Assembly (NCBI RefSeq): GCF_014805685.1
Contig: NC_060886.1
Location: 27,234,152 to 27,298,151 of the forward strand
DNA: 64,000 nt
From: Silurus meridionalis
Taxonomy: Eukaryota; Chordata; Actinopteri; Siluriformes; Siluridae
Reading direction: 5' to 3'
Shown here: piece by piece, positions 35,857 to 47,031 of the stretch
Position numbering within the stretch: the stretch's first letter is position 1
How the letters are laid out: the number at the start of each line of letters is the position of its first letter
Notes under the pieces: generated by a model
Told to the model about the DNA's origin: nothing
The model's database searches: none
The model's input: only the letters and a program-made list of their open reading frames with translations
Program-made: the position numbers and the translations under genes

Positions 35857-36215
35857 CTGGTTCGAAGGTCGTATCTACTGCAATAAACAGCAACTCCACG
35901 CCTCGACGAAGCTAGAAGCTAACCTGGTGTTATGTTGTACATTGTTGATAGTTTTCATACTTAAGCTGTGAAAGGAACATTTTTAAGAGCTCAACACAAC
36001 AGCAGAAGCCACTTTCGTTTTTGATTCTGAATATATTATTCAGCTTGTTTTGTTATTTATTTAAAAAACTTTGTGATATATTCAGTTTGTGCAGGTCTGA
36101 CTTAAATAAAAGAGTTTAAAATTACTTTGTTTTTAAGTCAGTTTTGTGTTTGTATAGACCATAACGCATACAAGGGCATTAATAGGAACATTAAAGAAGG
36201 TTCTTTAAAAAAGTA
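35857..36215 (-). mobile_element. hAT-like element fragment, inverted
   Basis: Reverse-complement match to about 24480-24870 of the 24329 element. With 34874-35075 it forms opposed halves around an unassigned insert. Confidence 0.8.
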
Positions 36216-37340
36216 ACTAAATCGACTTTGCAAATGCCCAAAATTAATGGAGATGCCTCTGAAAGACAGAAGGGTCTATGTCAAAGACAACAAACTGTTA
36301 CGGCTGTATAAAACCAGGACATTGTGCAAAGGAGTGTCGTCGCCGCCACACATGTGATGTATGTAAGTTGCGGCATCCCACATGTCTTCATGATTACAAT
36401 TGTGAGACTAATGCAAACAGAGAAAGACCACTGCCCATGGTGAGAGATGTATATGCACAGGAAAGAGAAGCTACCAATGCCATGTCCCTTAATGTCACGA
36501 GTGAAGGTCAGTCAGTCACTACTTCAATGATTGTACCGGTATGGGTGTCATCCTGTAAAAATCCATCTAAAGAGCAGCTTGTTTATGCTTCATTAGACAC
36601 TTAAAGTGACACCAGTTTTATTGATGAAGCAGTGAGTGATTGAGCTACAAGTAGATACTCACCCAGTAAAACTCAAGTTTACCACCATGCTAGGAGACAA
36701 TATGGTCATAAACAGCAAGAGGGTATCCGATCTTCATGTGAAAGGGGTACAGTTCTTCAGTGCATATCGATCTTCCTCCTACGTACACAAAAGAGTGTAT
36801 TCCTATAAATCGTGATCACATACCAACAAAACGAAACAGCAAAGAACTGGAATTATTTAAAGCCAATCACAAACATACTTCCACCTCTTCTCAGTTGTGA
36901 AGTAGGCCTGCTTATTGGCTATAACTGTCCTAGAGTACTAGCTCCCAGGAAAGTCATACTGGTTAAAGATGATGAGCCTTACGCCATTCTAACTGACCTA
37001 GGATGGAGTATTATAGGCTACTCCACACCAGGATTCCGTGATTCCACAATCAGTCTTTGTCACAGAATAACGACAAAGGAGCTGCCAACTTTGACACCCT
37101 TAGAGGCAATTCATGTTCAATTCATGTAGTTATGGACATGGAGGAATCTCTGCCAAGAAATCAGTGGAGAATAGGAAGTATCGTAGAGACTGTTTCAAAC
37201 CCAGATGGACTGGTTAGAAAAGCCAAATTAATACTTAGTGACAGGAAATTGTCCAAGAAAGGAGAACGGATAAATAAGACATCAATGGTAGAAAGGCCAG
37301 CTCAAAAGTTGGTTTTGCTATTAGAAGCAGAGTGAATTGA
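36216..37340 (+). mobile_element. BEL/Pao retrotransposon, internal fragment
   Basis: Gag zinc knuckle, protease-like and polyprotein pieces in the order expected for BEL/Pao, in broken frames. The left edge joins a hAT fragment. A purine run GGTGGGAG followed by TGTAGCAGACA at about 37433-37450 may be the polypurine tract and start of a 3' LTR. Confidence 0.75.
36278..37335 (+). pseudogene. BEL/Pao gag-pol fragment
   Basis: The 36278-36604 frame has a CCHC knuckle CYGCIKPGHCAKEC followed by a second cysteine/histidine group (CDVCKLRHPTCLHD), then a retropepsin-like ASLDT motif directly followed by a stop where SDTSFIDE should continue. 36812-37129 carries LLIGYNCPRVLAPRKVI and YAILTDLGWSIIG, typical of BEL/Pao proteins between protease and RT. 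37057-37335 is a further piece (LPRNQWRIGSIVET, typical of the C-terminal end after integrase). RT, RNase H and the integrase core are deleted. It cannot function. Confidence 0.8.
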
Positions 37341-37887
37341 TTCACATATGGACTTTATATTACTTCAAACACACACACAAAGGTTAAAGAAACAAATGGA
37401 AATTATTCATGTTTAAGAGACATTTATAATTTGGTGGGAGTGTAGCAGACATATCTGAATATTTTCTTTGTTTAATTTAATTTGTTAAATAATATTTTGG
37501 CAGGTTCTGAGTTTTTTGTGAAGTTATATTATATTGTTTCATCAAAGTTTTATATTTTGTTTAGCACCCCCCTAAAGGGCATAAGGTGTGTATATTTATA
37601 TTGAAACTGCTGATTTAAGCATATGATTGTCACAATATTGCAGTTAAAGTGTTAATGATGTAAAGGCTGATGTGCATTTTCTGTTATTTGTTTGTTAGCT
37701 CTTAAGGTTTGACATTAAACTGTAAATCCATTTGTTAATTTAAGAGACCTGTTTAAAAGATTGCTTTATTTCTTTGTCTTTTTTAAAAGACTTGTTTGGC
37801 CTACTTTTAATATGAGTTACATGGTGTTGAAGTAAGGAAAAGAAGCCATGCTGGGTTATTAGGCTTATTGACTGCTTGCACATTTCA
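37341..37887. other. Possible BEL/Pao LTR and AT-rich spacer
   Basis: May begin with an LTR at TGTAGCAG (about 37441), but I found no second copy to define it. The rest is AT-rich. Confidence 0.35.
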
Positions 37888-37975
37888 GATCTGGTAGCCC
37901 AGTGGGTAAGGTGTAGGTTTACCAATCAGCAGGTACCCACATGGTTGTGGGTTCAAACTCTGGCATTGCAAATGT
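37888..37975 (+). repeat. tRNA-derived SINE head or tRNA pseudogene
   Basis: Contains an A-box-like GGTAGCCCAGTGGGTAAGG and a B-box-like GGTTGTGGGTTCAAACTCT, spaced as in tRNA-derived SINEs. It does not fold to a complete tRNA because the anticodon arm is enlarged. Confidence 0.45.
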
Positions 37976-38024
37976 AAAGTTTTTAATTCTGTTCTGAAAT
38001 ATAAAAGTTCGTTTACTTTGTGAC

Positions 38025-38369
38025 TGTTAGTGTTAAGACGGTTCTCACACTGCTTTGCACACATTCCTTTGTCTGTTCAGTGTCTATAGAATATTTATGA
38101 TGTTAGTATGTAAGGTAAACAGGGAGTCTTTATCTGGGCTCACACATCTCCGGCTAGTATATCCTCTTATCTAAACAGGAAACAACTTTAGGTCAGCTTT
38201 CTCTCCGATGTGTGTATATATACGTGTCTACTGCCTGCAATAAACCGAAGAAGAACATTTGCTGTGTGCGGGGTGATTCTTCCCTGATCCGAAAAGGCAC
38301 CACGGGCATCGCAGGTCGTATGGAAAACCTCTCCAAGAATTAAGTTTCGTTTGGGCATGATAAAAATCT
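38025..38369 (+). mobile_element. ERV 5' LTR
   Basis: Begins TGTTAGTGTTAAG. Carries GTATATATAC near 38212 (TATA-like) and AATAAA at 38239-38244. The 3' terminus CTAACA is altered to CTGTG, merging with the putative primer binding site. Confidence 0.85.
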
Positions 38370-39300
38370 GTGTCAGAAGCGAGATACTTTCCGGCAATAT
38401 CCAAAGGAAGATCACGCATCAAGGTAAGTTTTAGGATACTCCCTGGTTTGCGGGGATTGTCCCATTTGCCAGCCAATAGGGCTGCATGTGTGTTCGTGTC
38501 TTGGTTATGCATTAATTGTTTAATTAATGATAACAGTTTCCTTTGGTGGGATGATTCCGTCGTGACATTGTTTTCCTCACCTTAGACGTAAGATGCAAGA
38601 TTAGAAGACGTTTTTTACGGTCTGTCTAATATAGGCAATATTGTCTGAAGTATCCAAAAGAATCCACAATAAATTTTATATGCCTGAAAAAAAATAGATA
38701 CAGTATATTAATTTATTAGGAAAGAAAAACAAAAGAGAGAAAAGGAACTTAGGAAAAGGGACATTTTGAAAAGTCTTCAATTTAGTTTTGGCTTTATAGT
38801 CTATTTTTTCTCCTAATTTACAAAATTTGTGATCCAATTGGAGAGACTGGATTACCTTTTTTGTTGACGACTGCGATCCCCCTGGTGTCTAGCGCAGCTG
38901 TATTGTCTGAGTGTTAAGTGTTGTGTGTATTGTCTGAGTGTTAAGTGTTGTGTGTCTATTCTTTGTTCTGTGTTAAGAAGATGGGTCATGACATTTCTCG
39001 CTTACTGCTGGAAGAAAATCCCAAAGATTGGATGTATAGGAATTGTGCCGGTTATTGGACTAATCCTTATTTAGATCATTTGGCATTATGAAGGGAAATT
39101 GTGTCACATCTAGATACTTTTTCCTAGAGATTTAGATGCTGCTAGAGGTTTCTACTATGCTCCAGGTTAAGTTAACCCGTTATGTTCTTCACTGCAACAG
39201 GAAGTGGTGCATTCCAGCCACAGCACAAAACACAAGGAGGAGGTCCTAGGAAAAAGGGGAAGTTCATCTATTAGGCAATAGATAGATTTCCAATTTCATG
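38370..39300 (+). other. ERV leader and deleted gag region
   Basis: About 600 bp of leader without frames, then a 36-codon frame at 38981-39091 beginning MGHDISRLLLEENPKDW, which has the MG start expected for a myristoylated Gag. It ends in TGA. Most of gag and the start of protease are missing. Confidence 0.5.
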
Positions 39301-39304
39301 TCCT

Positions 39305-40312
39305 GTGACTCACCTTTTGCCTGTGGTGACACAAACTGGTACAAATTTTTATCATAGCTTTACAATAATTCCAAACTCGCCTTTAAACCTTTTAGAAAGA
39401 GATATGATGCATAAATTTGGAATGGAAATTCTGTTTTTTGAAACCAATGTCTCACTGTCTTTTCCTTCTGTCCTCATGCTCTCAACCGAGCCACAGCCAC
39501 ATCCGGAAGATTTCTTCCAGGGTATTACAGATGTCCTGCCTGATGAACCAAATTTAGGTGAAGTTAACCCTAAATTATGGGCCTCTCACAAAGATGAGGG
39601 AGGTTTAATCCAGGTAAAACCGTATCATGCACTCATGAAAACACGCCATCCAGTTTTTGTTAAACAATATCCATTGTTGAAAGAGAAGAATGTTGGCATT
39701 GCTCCAGTTATTGACAATTTATTGTCACAAGGTGTTTTGATCGAGACACATTCACCCTATAACACACCGATTAATCCCGTTTTGAATTCAGATAAAAAAT
39801 GCTGGAGGCTAACACAAGATTTACGAGAGATTGATAAAATAGTTATTTCGTTAGCTCCTTTGGTGCCCGATGTAGCTACCAGTGTTAACTCTATACCGCT
39901 CACTGATTTTTTACTGTGATTAATCTTTATTCTGCTTTTTTCAGTGTCCCTTTGGCCTCAGAGACGCAGCCGCTTTTCGCGTTTATCTACAGGGGACGTC
40001 AATTCACCTGGACCCGTCTTCCTCAGGGTTATATTGACTAATCAGCCGAATTATACTAAACCTTTTCACCTTTATGTGCATGAACGTGGTGGTACGGCTG
40101 CGGGGATCCTAGCCCAGGAACACGGTGACAGATATCGCCCTGTTGCGTATCTTTCCAAATCTTTAGACAACATAGCACAAGGGTTGCCCTCGTGCTTGCG
40201 TGCAGTGGCTGCTGCGGCTCTGATGGTCCGGGATGCTGAGAAAATGGTGCTGTCACATCCTTTGATACGGTACACCTCACATCAGGTAACAGCTATTTCA
40301 CACAACATATGA
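39305..40312 (+). pseudogene. ERV protease end, reverse transcriptase, RNase H tether (plus copy)
   Basis: 39305-39919 holds the last part of protease (NLLERDMMHKFGM) and the RT fingers (VKQYPLLKEKNVG, CWRLTQDLREI). After a stop/shift near 39917 the palm continues to a region ending LPQG in another frame, then is joined directly to the tether at about 40045 (KPFHLYVHERGG, RPVAYLSKSLDN). The segment with the catalytic YADD and the thumb is therefore deleted, so this RT cannot polymerise. Confidence 0.9.
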
Positions 40313-41242
40313 CAGCACAACATAGATCTGGTTATGAAACCACACTCTTGGCAACGGAAAACTTAACTATTAAGCCTTCTTCTCAGCCGCATTCAGCTGT
40401 AGTAGCTCTGCGTGATCTGCTAGACGATATTGACTTAGATGGTTTTGACGACGCACATGATTGCCTTAAACACATTGAACAAGAGACTTCTTGTAGGCCT
40501 GATCTTTTAGATACTGCCCTGGAAGAGGGGGATTGCCTATATGTAGATGGGTCATGTTCAAAACCTTTTGATGATGTGTATTTATGTGGCTATGCGGTTG
40601 TAAGATTACCTGATGTAATAGTTGAAGCTAAACCATTACCATACACATCTGCACAAGCTGCAGAGTTGGTCGCACTTACAAGAGCATGTCAGTTGTCTGA
40701 AGATAAAGTAGTGACTATATACACTGATTCTAAGTATACTTATGGTGTTGTGCATGATTTTGTCGAAACATGGAAGCAAAGAAACTTTAAAACAGCTGAT
40801 GGAAAGCGCATAGCACATTTTAATCTCATAGGCGACATTTTAAAAGCTGTTCAACTCCCTGCCAAAATGGCCATAGTGAAAATTAAAGGACATGCCGTAG
40901 GTGATTCAAAGGAAATTCAGGGAAACACGTTAGCGGATAAAGTAGCTAAGGACGCAGCAAAACAACCAGTAGATTTGGACACAGTACATAAAAATACTGT
41001 GATCTTGGTGATGTCACATATCTCCAATTTACCAGACATTGATCTAAAAATACTTCAGAGTCAGCCTACTGAGGAGGACATAAAGGGCCTCCAAACAATG
41101 TAAATCAGATTCTGCTGGTATCATTAGAGATGCAGATGGTAAAATTGCTCTGCCTAAACTAGCTTTAATAGTGTTGATGAAGCATTACCATGGGATTTCA
41201 CACATTAGCATAGCTAAAGTCATACAGGCTATTAACGCATTA
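40309..41242 (+). pseudogene. ERV RNase H and integrase zinc finger (plus copy)
   Basis: 40309-41103 is one open frame of 264 codons: connection, then RNase H with CLYVDGSCSK (first D), AQAAELVAL (E), YTDSKYTYG (D) and KGHAVGDSKEI (H/D). All four catalytic positions appear present. After a break near 41095 the integrase zinc-finger region starts (KHYHGISH), then the MITE interrupts it at 41243. Confidence 0.9.
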
Positions 41243-41737
41243 CAGTGGAACCTCGAAGCTCGCGAGGGTTAGGGACCAAGACCGGTCGCGAGTTCCGAAT
41301 TTTCGCGACCTCTTGATACGCCCCTTCCAACCCAGTAAAAACCCAAAGAACACTATACGAAATCGATTTAAATGAGTAAATAACACTATTTCACTCCATA
41401 ACACTTAATTATTAGACTATTTTAACAATACTTTATGTAAATTAACAGCAATTACAATGCTTAATTAAAAAAAATAAAGTACAGGTACAGTAAAGTATGC
41501 AGTAGAGAAGTACAGAAAATACAGTACAATACAGTACAGAAAATACAGTAATGGGTACTCACTTTATATAGTATGCTGAAGTGTGTTTTAATGAGATAAA
41601 CCTTGATTAGAAATGTTAAAACTAGCGTTTTGAGCAGCTCATGTTGCTCACGAGCCGATCTGAATGAGAGTCGCGGTCGAAATGAAAGTCACGAGCATGC
41701 GGTCGCGAGCGCTGAGGCATGACTCGAGGTTCCACTG
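41243..41737. mobile_element. Tigger-like MITE inserted in ERV integrase (495 bp)
   Basis: Ends CAGTGGAACCTCGAAG and the inverted GAGGTTCCACTG, with TA duplications at 41241-41242 and 41738-41739. The minus ERV copy near 31965 has the uninterrupted GCATTATACTG, which proves the insertion point. No transposase. Confidence 0.95.
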
Positions 41738-41739
41738 TA

Positions 41740-42583
41740 TACTGTATTGCTGATGTAGCTAAAACAACCAAGCTAGTGTTGGATTCATGTTTGACTTGTG
41801 CCAAAACTAACGACATCGACCTGTACAACATACTGCGCTTACTTTTCCTGAAGCCCCTTTCCAACACCTACAGATAGATTTTACACATATGCCACCTGTA
41901 GGAAATTTGAGGTACCTGTTTGTTATAGTTGACAGATTCAGTAAGTGGCCAGAAGCATTTGCATGCGTGATACAGAATGCTAAAACAGTTGTCAAAATAT
42001 TAACAAAAGAGATAATCTCTAGGTTTGGTATTCCTAGTGTGATTAAAAGTGATAACAGCACACCTTTTGCTTCGAAGGTAACACAACTTTTGGCTAAAAG
42101 CTTAGCAATTGACTGGCATTTTAATATTCCCTATCACCCACAGTCAGCTGGAGTGGTAGAGAGAACAAACAGAACTATTAAGGAACGTATTACTAAAGCC
42201 TGCATTGAAACAGGCCTGTTGGACTGTTGTTCTCCTGGTAGTACTCAAAGAAATGAAAATGACCCCATCTTCAACAAAACTAACCTTTTGAAAGTTTTAT
42301 GTTCACGCTTTTCCCGACCCCATGGGTCAGGGGATGTACTGGCATTTCTTCCTTAGGTAACCTGGAAGTGATGGTGGACGACTACGTTTCTGCCCTGGTT
42401 GAGAAATTGAATTCTATCAGTGCTGATGTTTTACTTACTCTTCCTCTGCCCACAGATAAGCCAACACACCCTTTTGTGCCTAATCAGCAGGTCCTGATAC
42501 GAAGTCTGAAGCCTACCAAGGTCGGTGAGCCAAAGTTTCTAGGTCCAGCGACTGTTCTAGCTGTAACCAGAACTGAGTTCTGA
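41740..42583 (+). pseudogene. ERV integrase, unit 1
   Basis: End of the zinc finger (DSCLTCAKT in a shifted frame), then 41889-42356 with the core: VDRFSKWPEAFAC after the first D, KSDNSTPFASK (second D), and AGVVERTNRTIKE (E). The glycine usually following SDN is serine here and in unit 2. The C-terminal DNA-binding part is in another frame at 42299-42583 (KPTKVGEPKFLGPATVL). Confidence 0.9.
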
Positions 42584-43322
42584 CTGATTATTAGCCACAG
42601 TGGATACACGCAAGAAGGATCAAAACAGCACCCACTTAATCTGTGCACTAATTGGTCTGTTGGTCTAAGAAGCCTACCTAAGTTAGTATTCAGGGCTGAA
42701 ACAGTTGAGAGCCCACGGAAAGATCTTTTCTTTATAGTAGAAAAGAGGCCACCTCCGGGGTGAAGATCTGACTCACTTGACTGTTTGTTTAGCTCACCCT
42801 GATACCTGCTCTGGTCTAAATTCTATAACAATATGTGCGTAGTTGTAACTGGACTCCGAATTTTTCTTATTCTTTTTGAACACATCATTCAGAGAGTAAA
42901 CTGTTATGTATACCTTATAATACTGCTTATAGACATATTGAACAAGCACTGAGAAACAGTTGTCTCATGGTGTCTTGGAGAACGTAAAACAACTGCTAAA
43001 CAAAGTTTTTTTGAGAAAGTTAAGAGTTTGTTTACGAGTGTTGGACACTATTTTGTTTTAGGAATGATTCTTGACTGTTGGAATTGTACTTTGTATGTTG
43101 CCATGTTTGATGACGATAGTAAGACAGGCCATAAAGGCTTCATTGGAGTGGTGATGATGAAGGATTATATGTATGTAGGGAAAGAATGAAATGGAATCTG
43201 CATGTTTTTGTTTTTTGTCTTTATCTTTTCATCTGCAGTTTATGTCACCAGTTCTGTTCCCAGGATGAACATCCTATGTTTTGGTGTGTGATGCTAAATC
43301 ATAAATGATTTAAAGTGGCCAT
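42584..43322 (+). other. ERV region between integrase and LTR, no env
   Basis: About 740 bp rich in stops. No signal peptide, furin-type site or transmembrane frame. Env is absent or eroded beyond recognition. Confidence 0.7.
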
Positions 43323-43606
43323 TGTTAGTGTTAAGACGGTTCTCACACTGCTTTGCACACATTCCTTTGTCTGTTCAGTGTCTATAGAATATTTATGATG
43401 TTAGTATGTAAGGTAAACAGGAGTCTTTATCTGGTCTCACACATCTCCGGCTAGTGTAGGCTCTTGTCTAAACAGGAAACAGCTTTAGGTCAGCTTTCTC
43501 TCCAATGTGTGTATATATACGTGTCTGCTGCCTGCAATAACCTGAAGAAGAACATTTGCTGTGTGCAGTGTGATTCTTCCCTGAATTCAGAAAGGCCTAC
43601 GGGCAT
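43323..43606 (+). mobile_element. ERV LTR, truncated at duplication junction
   Basis: Starts TGTTAGTG and stops at GGGCATCGC, where it is joined to MITE sequence (TTTAAATGAG). The signal AATAAA of the 5' LTR is AATAAC here and at 45562. Confidence 0.9.
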
Positions 43607-45850
43607 CGCTTTAAATGAGTAAATAACACTATTTCACTCCATAACACTTAATTATTAGACTATTTTAACAATACTTTATGTAAATTAACAGCAATTACAA
43701 TGCTTAATTAAAAAAAATAAAGTACAGGTACAGTAAAGTATGCAGTAGAGAAGTACAGAAAATACAGTACAATACAGTACAGAAAATACAGTAATGGGTA
43801 CTCACTTTATATAGTATGCTGAAGTGTGTTTTAATGAGATAAACCTTGATTAGAAATGTTAAAACTAGCGTTTTGAGCAGCTCGCGGTTGCTCACGAGCC
43901 GATCTGAATGAGAGTCGCCGGTCGAAATGAAAGTCACGAGCATGCGAGGTCGCGAGCGCTGAGGCCGCGAGCTCCGAGGTTCCACTGTATACTGTATTGC
44001 TGATGTAGCTAAAACAACCAAGCTAGTGTTGGATTCATGTTTGACTTGTGCCAAAACTAACGTACATCGACCTGTACAACATACTGCGCTTACTTTTCCT
44101 GAAGCCCCTTTCCAACACCTACAGATAGATTTTACACATATGCCACCTGTAGGAAATTTGAGGTACCTGTTGGTTATAGTTGACAGATTCAGTAAGTGGC
44201 CAGAAGCATTTGCATGCGTGATACAGAATGCTAAAACAGTTGTCAAAATATTAACAAAAGAGATAATCTCTAGGTTTGGTATTCCTAGTGTGATTAAAAG
44301 TGATAACAGCACACCTTTTGCTTCGAAGGTAACACAACTTTTGGCTAAAAGCTTAGCAATTGACTGGCATTTTAATATTCCCTATCACCCACAGTCAGCT
44401 GGAGTGGTAGAGAGAACAAACAGAACTATTAAGGAACGACATTACTAAAGCCTGCATTGAAACAGGCCTGTTGGACTGTTGTTCTCCTGGTAGTACTCAA
44501 AGAAATGAAAATGACCCCATCTTCAACAAAACTAACCTTTTGAAAGTTTTATGTTCAAGCTTTTCCCGACCCCATGGGTCAGGGGATGTACTGGCATTTC
44601 TTCCTTAGGTAACCTGGAAGTGATGGTGGACGACTACGTTTCTGCCCTGGTTGAGAAATTGAATTCTATCAGTGCTGATGTCTCACTAACTCTTCCTCTG
44701 CCCACAGATAAGCCAACACACCCTTTTGTGCCTAATCAGCAGGTCCTGATACGAAGTCTGAAGCCTACCAAGGTCGGTGAGCCAAAGTTTCTAGGTCCAG
44801 CGACTGTTCTAGCTGTAACCAGAACTGAGTTCTGACTGATTATTAGCCACAGTGGATACACGCAAGAAGGATCAAAACAGCACCCACTTAATCTGTGCAC
44901 TAATTGGTCTGTTGGTCTAAGAAGCCTACCTAAGTTAGTATTCAGGGCTGAAACAGTTGAGAGCCCACGGAAAGATCCTTTCTTTATAGTAGAAAAGAGG
45001 CCACCTCCGGGGTGAAGATCTGACTCACTTGACTGTTTGTTTAGCTCACCCTGATACCTGCTCTGGTCTAAATTCTATAACAATATGTGCGTAGTTGTAA
45101 CTGGACTCCGAATTTTTCTTATTCTTTTTGAACACATCATTCAGAGAGTAAACTGTTATGTATACCTTATAATACTGCTTATAGACATATTGAACAAGCA
45201 CTGAGAAACAGTTGTCTCATGGTGTCTTGGAGAACGTAAAACAACTGCTAAACAAAGTTTTTTTGAGAAAGTTAAGTGTTTGTTTACTATTTTGTTTTAG
45301 GAATGATTCTTGACTGTTGGAATTGTACTTTGTATGTTGCCATGTTTGATGACGATAGTAAGACAGGCCATAAAGGCTTCATTGGAGTGGTGATGATGAA
45401 GGATTATATGTATGTAGGGAAAGAATGAAATGGAATCTGCATGTTTTTGTTTTTTGTCTTTATCTTTTCATCTGCAGTTTATGTCACCAGTTCTGTTCCC
45501 AGGATGAACATCCTATGTTTTGGTGTGTGATGCTAAATCATAAATGATTTAAAGTGGCCATTGTTAGTGTTAAGACGGTTCTCACACTGCTTTGCACACA
45601 TTCCTTTGTCTGTTCAGTGTCTATAGAATATTTATGATGTTAGTATGTAAGGTAAACAGGGAGTCTTTATCTGGTCTCACACATCTCCGGCTAGTGTAGG
45701 CTCTTGTCTAAACAGGAAACAGCTTTAGGTCAGCTTTCTCTCCAATGTGTGTATATATACGTGTCTGCTGCCTGCAATAACCTGAAGAAGAACATTTGCT
45801 GTGTGCAGTGTGATTCTTCCCTGAATTCAGAAAGGCCTACGGGCATCGCA
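43607..45850 (+). repeat. Tandem duplication of 41366-43606
   Basis: Repeats the right part of the MITE, integrase, post-integrase region and LTR with very few differences. The junction shares ATCG between the two parent sequences. Small indels distinguish units, for example an extra C in GGAACGACATTAC near 44436. Confidence 0.93.
44026..44835 (+). pseudogene. ERV integrase, unit 2
   Basis: 44026-44448 keeps zinc finger end and core in one frame (DSCLTCAKTNVHRP, KSDNSTPFAS, AGVVERTNRTIKE), better than unit 1. A one-base insertion after the glutamate region ends it. The C-terminal domain is in another frame at 44551-44835. Confidence 0.9.
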
Positions 45851-45910
45851 GGTCGTATGGAAAACCTCTCCAAGAATTAAGTTTTATTTGGGCATGATAA
45901 AAATCTAACA
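45562..45910 (+). mobile_element. ERV 3' LTR, complete (349 bp)
   Basis: TGTTAG...CTAACA ends, the only LTR in the window with both termini and full length. No clear short target duplication with the 5' LTR flank (GTGAC against GTCCT), as expected after rearrangement. Confidence 0.92.
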
Positions 45911-46178
45911 GTCCTGTATTAGATCTGATAGATATGAATTGTGTTAACATTACGTCTCTCATGAAGGTTGTTGGTTACAAGACGGAGACAAAAAGTTATG
46001 GATGGCAAATTTTTTTAACAGCTATAAAGTGTAATCTATTAATATAAAGTGTGGGTTTGGTCATATAAGGGGATTTCAGTCAGCATCAGGGGGTAATTTT
46101 GCTGGTGTCGGCATAAAGACTAACAGCAGTGTGTAAGAGCAGTGTCTCTGTTGTGTTACAGCTCCATCAACACTTTAA
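45911..46178 (+). other. Intron-like sequence, paralogue of 2400-2690
   Basis: Aligns inverted with 2400-2690. Contains an acceptor-like TTGTGTTACAG before 46162. Confidence 0.6.
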
Positions 46179-46925
46179 TCTCGTAAGGAGCACGAGACTG
46201 AGAGGAACCACTACACCCAGGTCTTCACCAACAAGCAGAAGACCTTACTGAGACGAGAACACCAGGATAACCCTTTCCAACATACCGTGCAGAGGATGGA
46301 GAATGTGCAGGTGAAGACTGTACCCTAAACATCTACCACCCCGTGCTGCCCACATGATTTGATGTTGAAGTTCAATATTGCAGTTAAATAGGTTACTGGC
46401 TGAAAAGGTTTAAGAACCTCCTCTAGCTGGTTCCCTCAAGAGCCTCCTGCTAGCAGTGATGATAATCTGATAAAACAAAATGAACTGAAGTGTTAACAGC
46501 TGTGTGTGTCTTTGTGTTACAGACTCAGAATATGACTCCTTCACACCAAGCCAGAAGGTAGAGCCAAATAAAGAAAATACCCCAGCAGTAGACACAGTCC
46601 CTGCTGTAGAAGAGCTTACAACTGTGGATGAGAAACCAGCTTCACCTCAAGTTCCAGCTGTAGAACAGAGTCCAGCTCCACCTCATGTTCCAGCTGTAGA
46701 ACAGAGTCCAGCTCCACCTCATGTTCCAGCTGTAGAACAGAGTCCAGCTCCACCTCATGTTCCAGCTGTAGAACAGAGTCCAGCTCCACCTCATGTTCCA
46801 GCTGAAGAACATCATGTTCCAGATGTGCAGGATGTATCCATGGCTGCAGCACCTCAGAAGCGCTTAACCATTTACATGTTGAAGTCTGCAGATATTGAAA
46901 TGCAGATCCAGATGGCACGTAAGTG

Positions 46926-46979
<54 letters not shown>

Positions 46980-46990
46980 GCAGTTTTCAG

Positions 46991-47031
<41 letters not shown>

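Larger units (their letters stand above)
38025..45910 (+). mobile_element. ERV, plus-strand copy with duplicated 3' half
   Basis: 5' LTR 38025-38369, gag remnant, protease/RT, RNase H, integrase split by a MITE, LTR piece, then a tandem repeat of MITE end-integrase-LTR (43607-45910). No env frame exists between integrase and LTR (about 700 bp of stop-rich sequence). The sequence after the 5' LTR (GTGTCAGAAGCGAG) resembles a tRNA-Leu primer binding site. Inactive. Confidence 0.92.

Noticed and set aside
37441..37740. Defined BEL/Pao LTR
   Set aside because: Only a purine run and a TG start are visible; no second LTR or end duplication, so left as a possibility.
42584..43322. Possible ERV env gene
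   Set aside because: All frames have many stops; no signal peptide, cleavage site or membrane segment can be seen.
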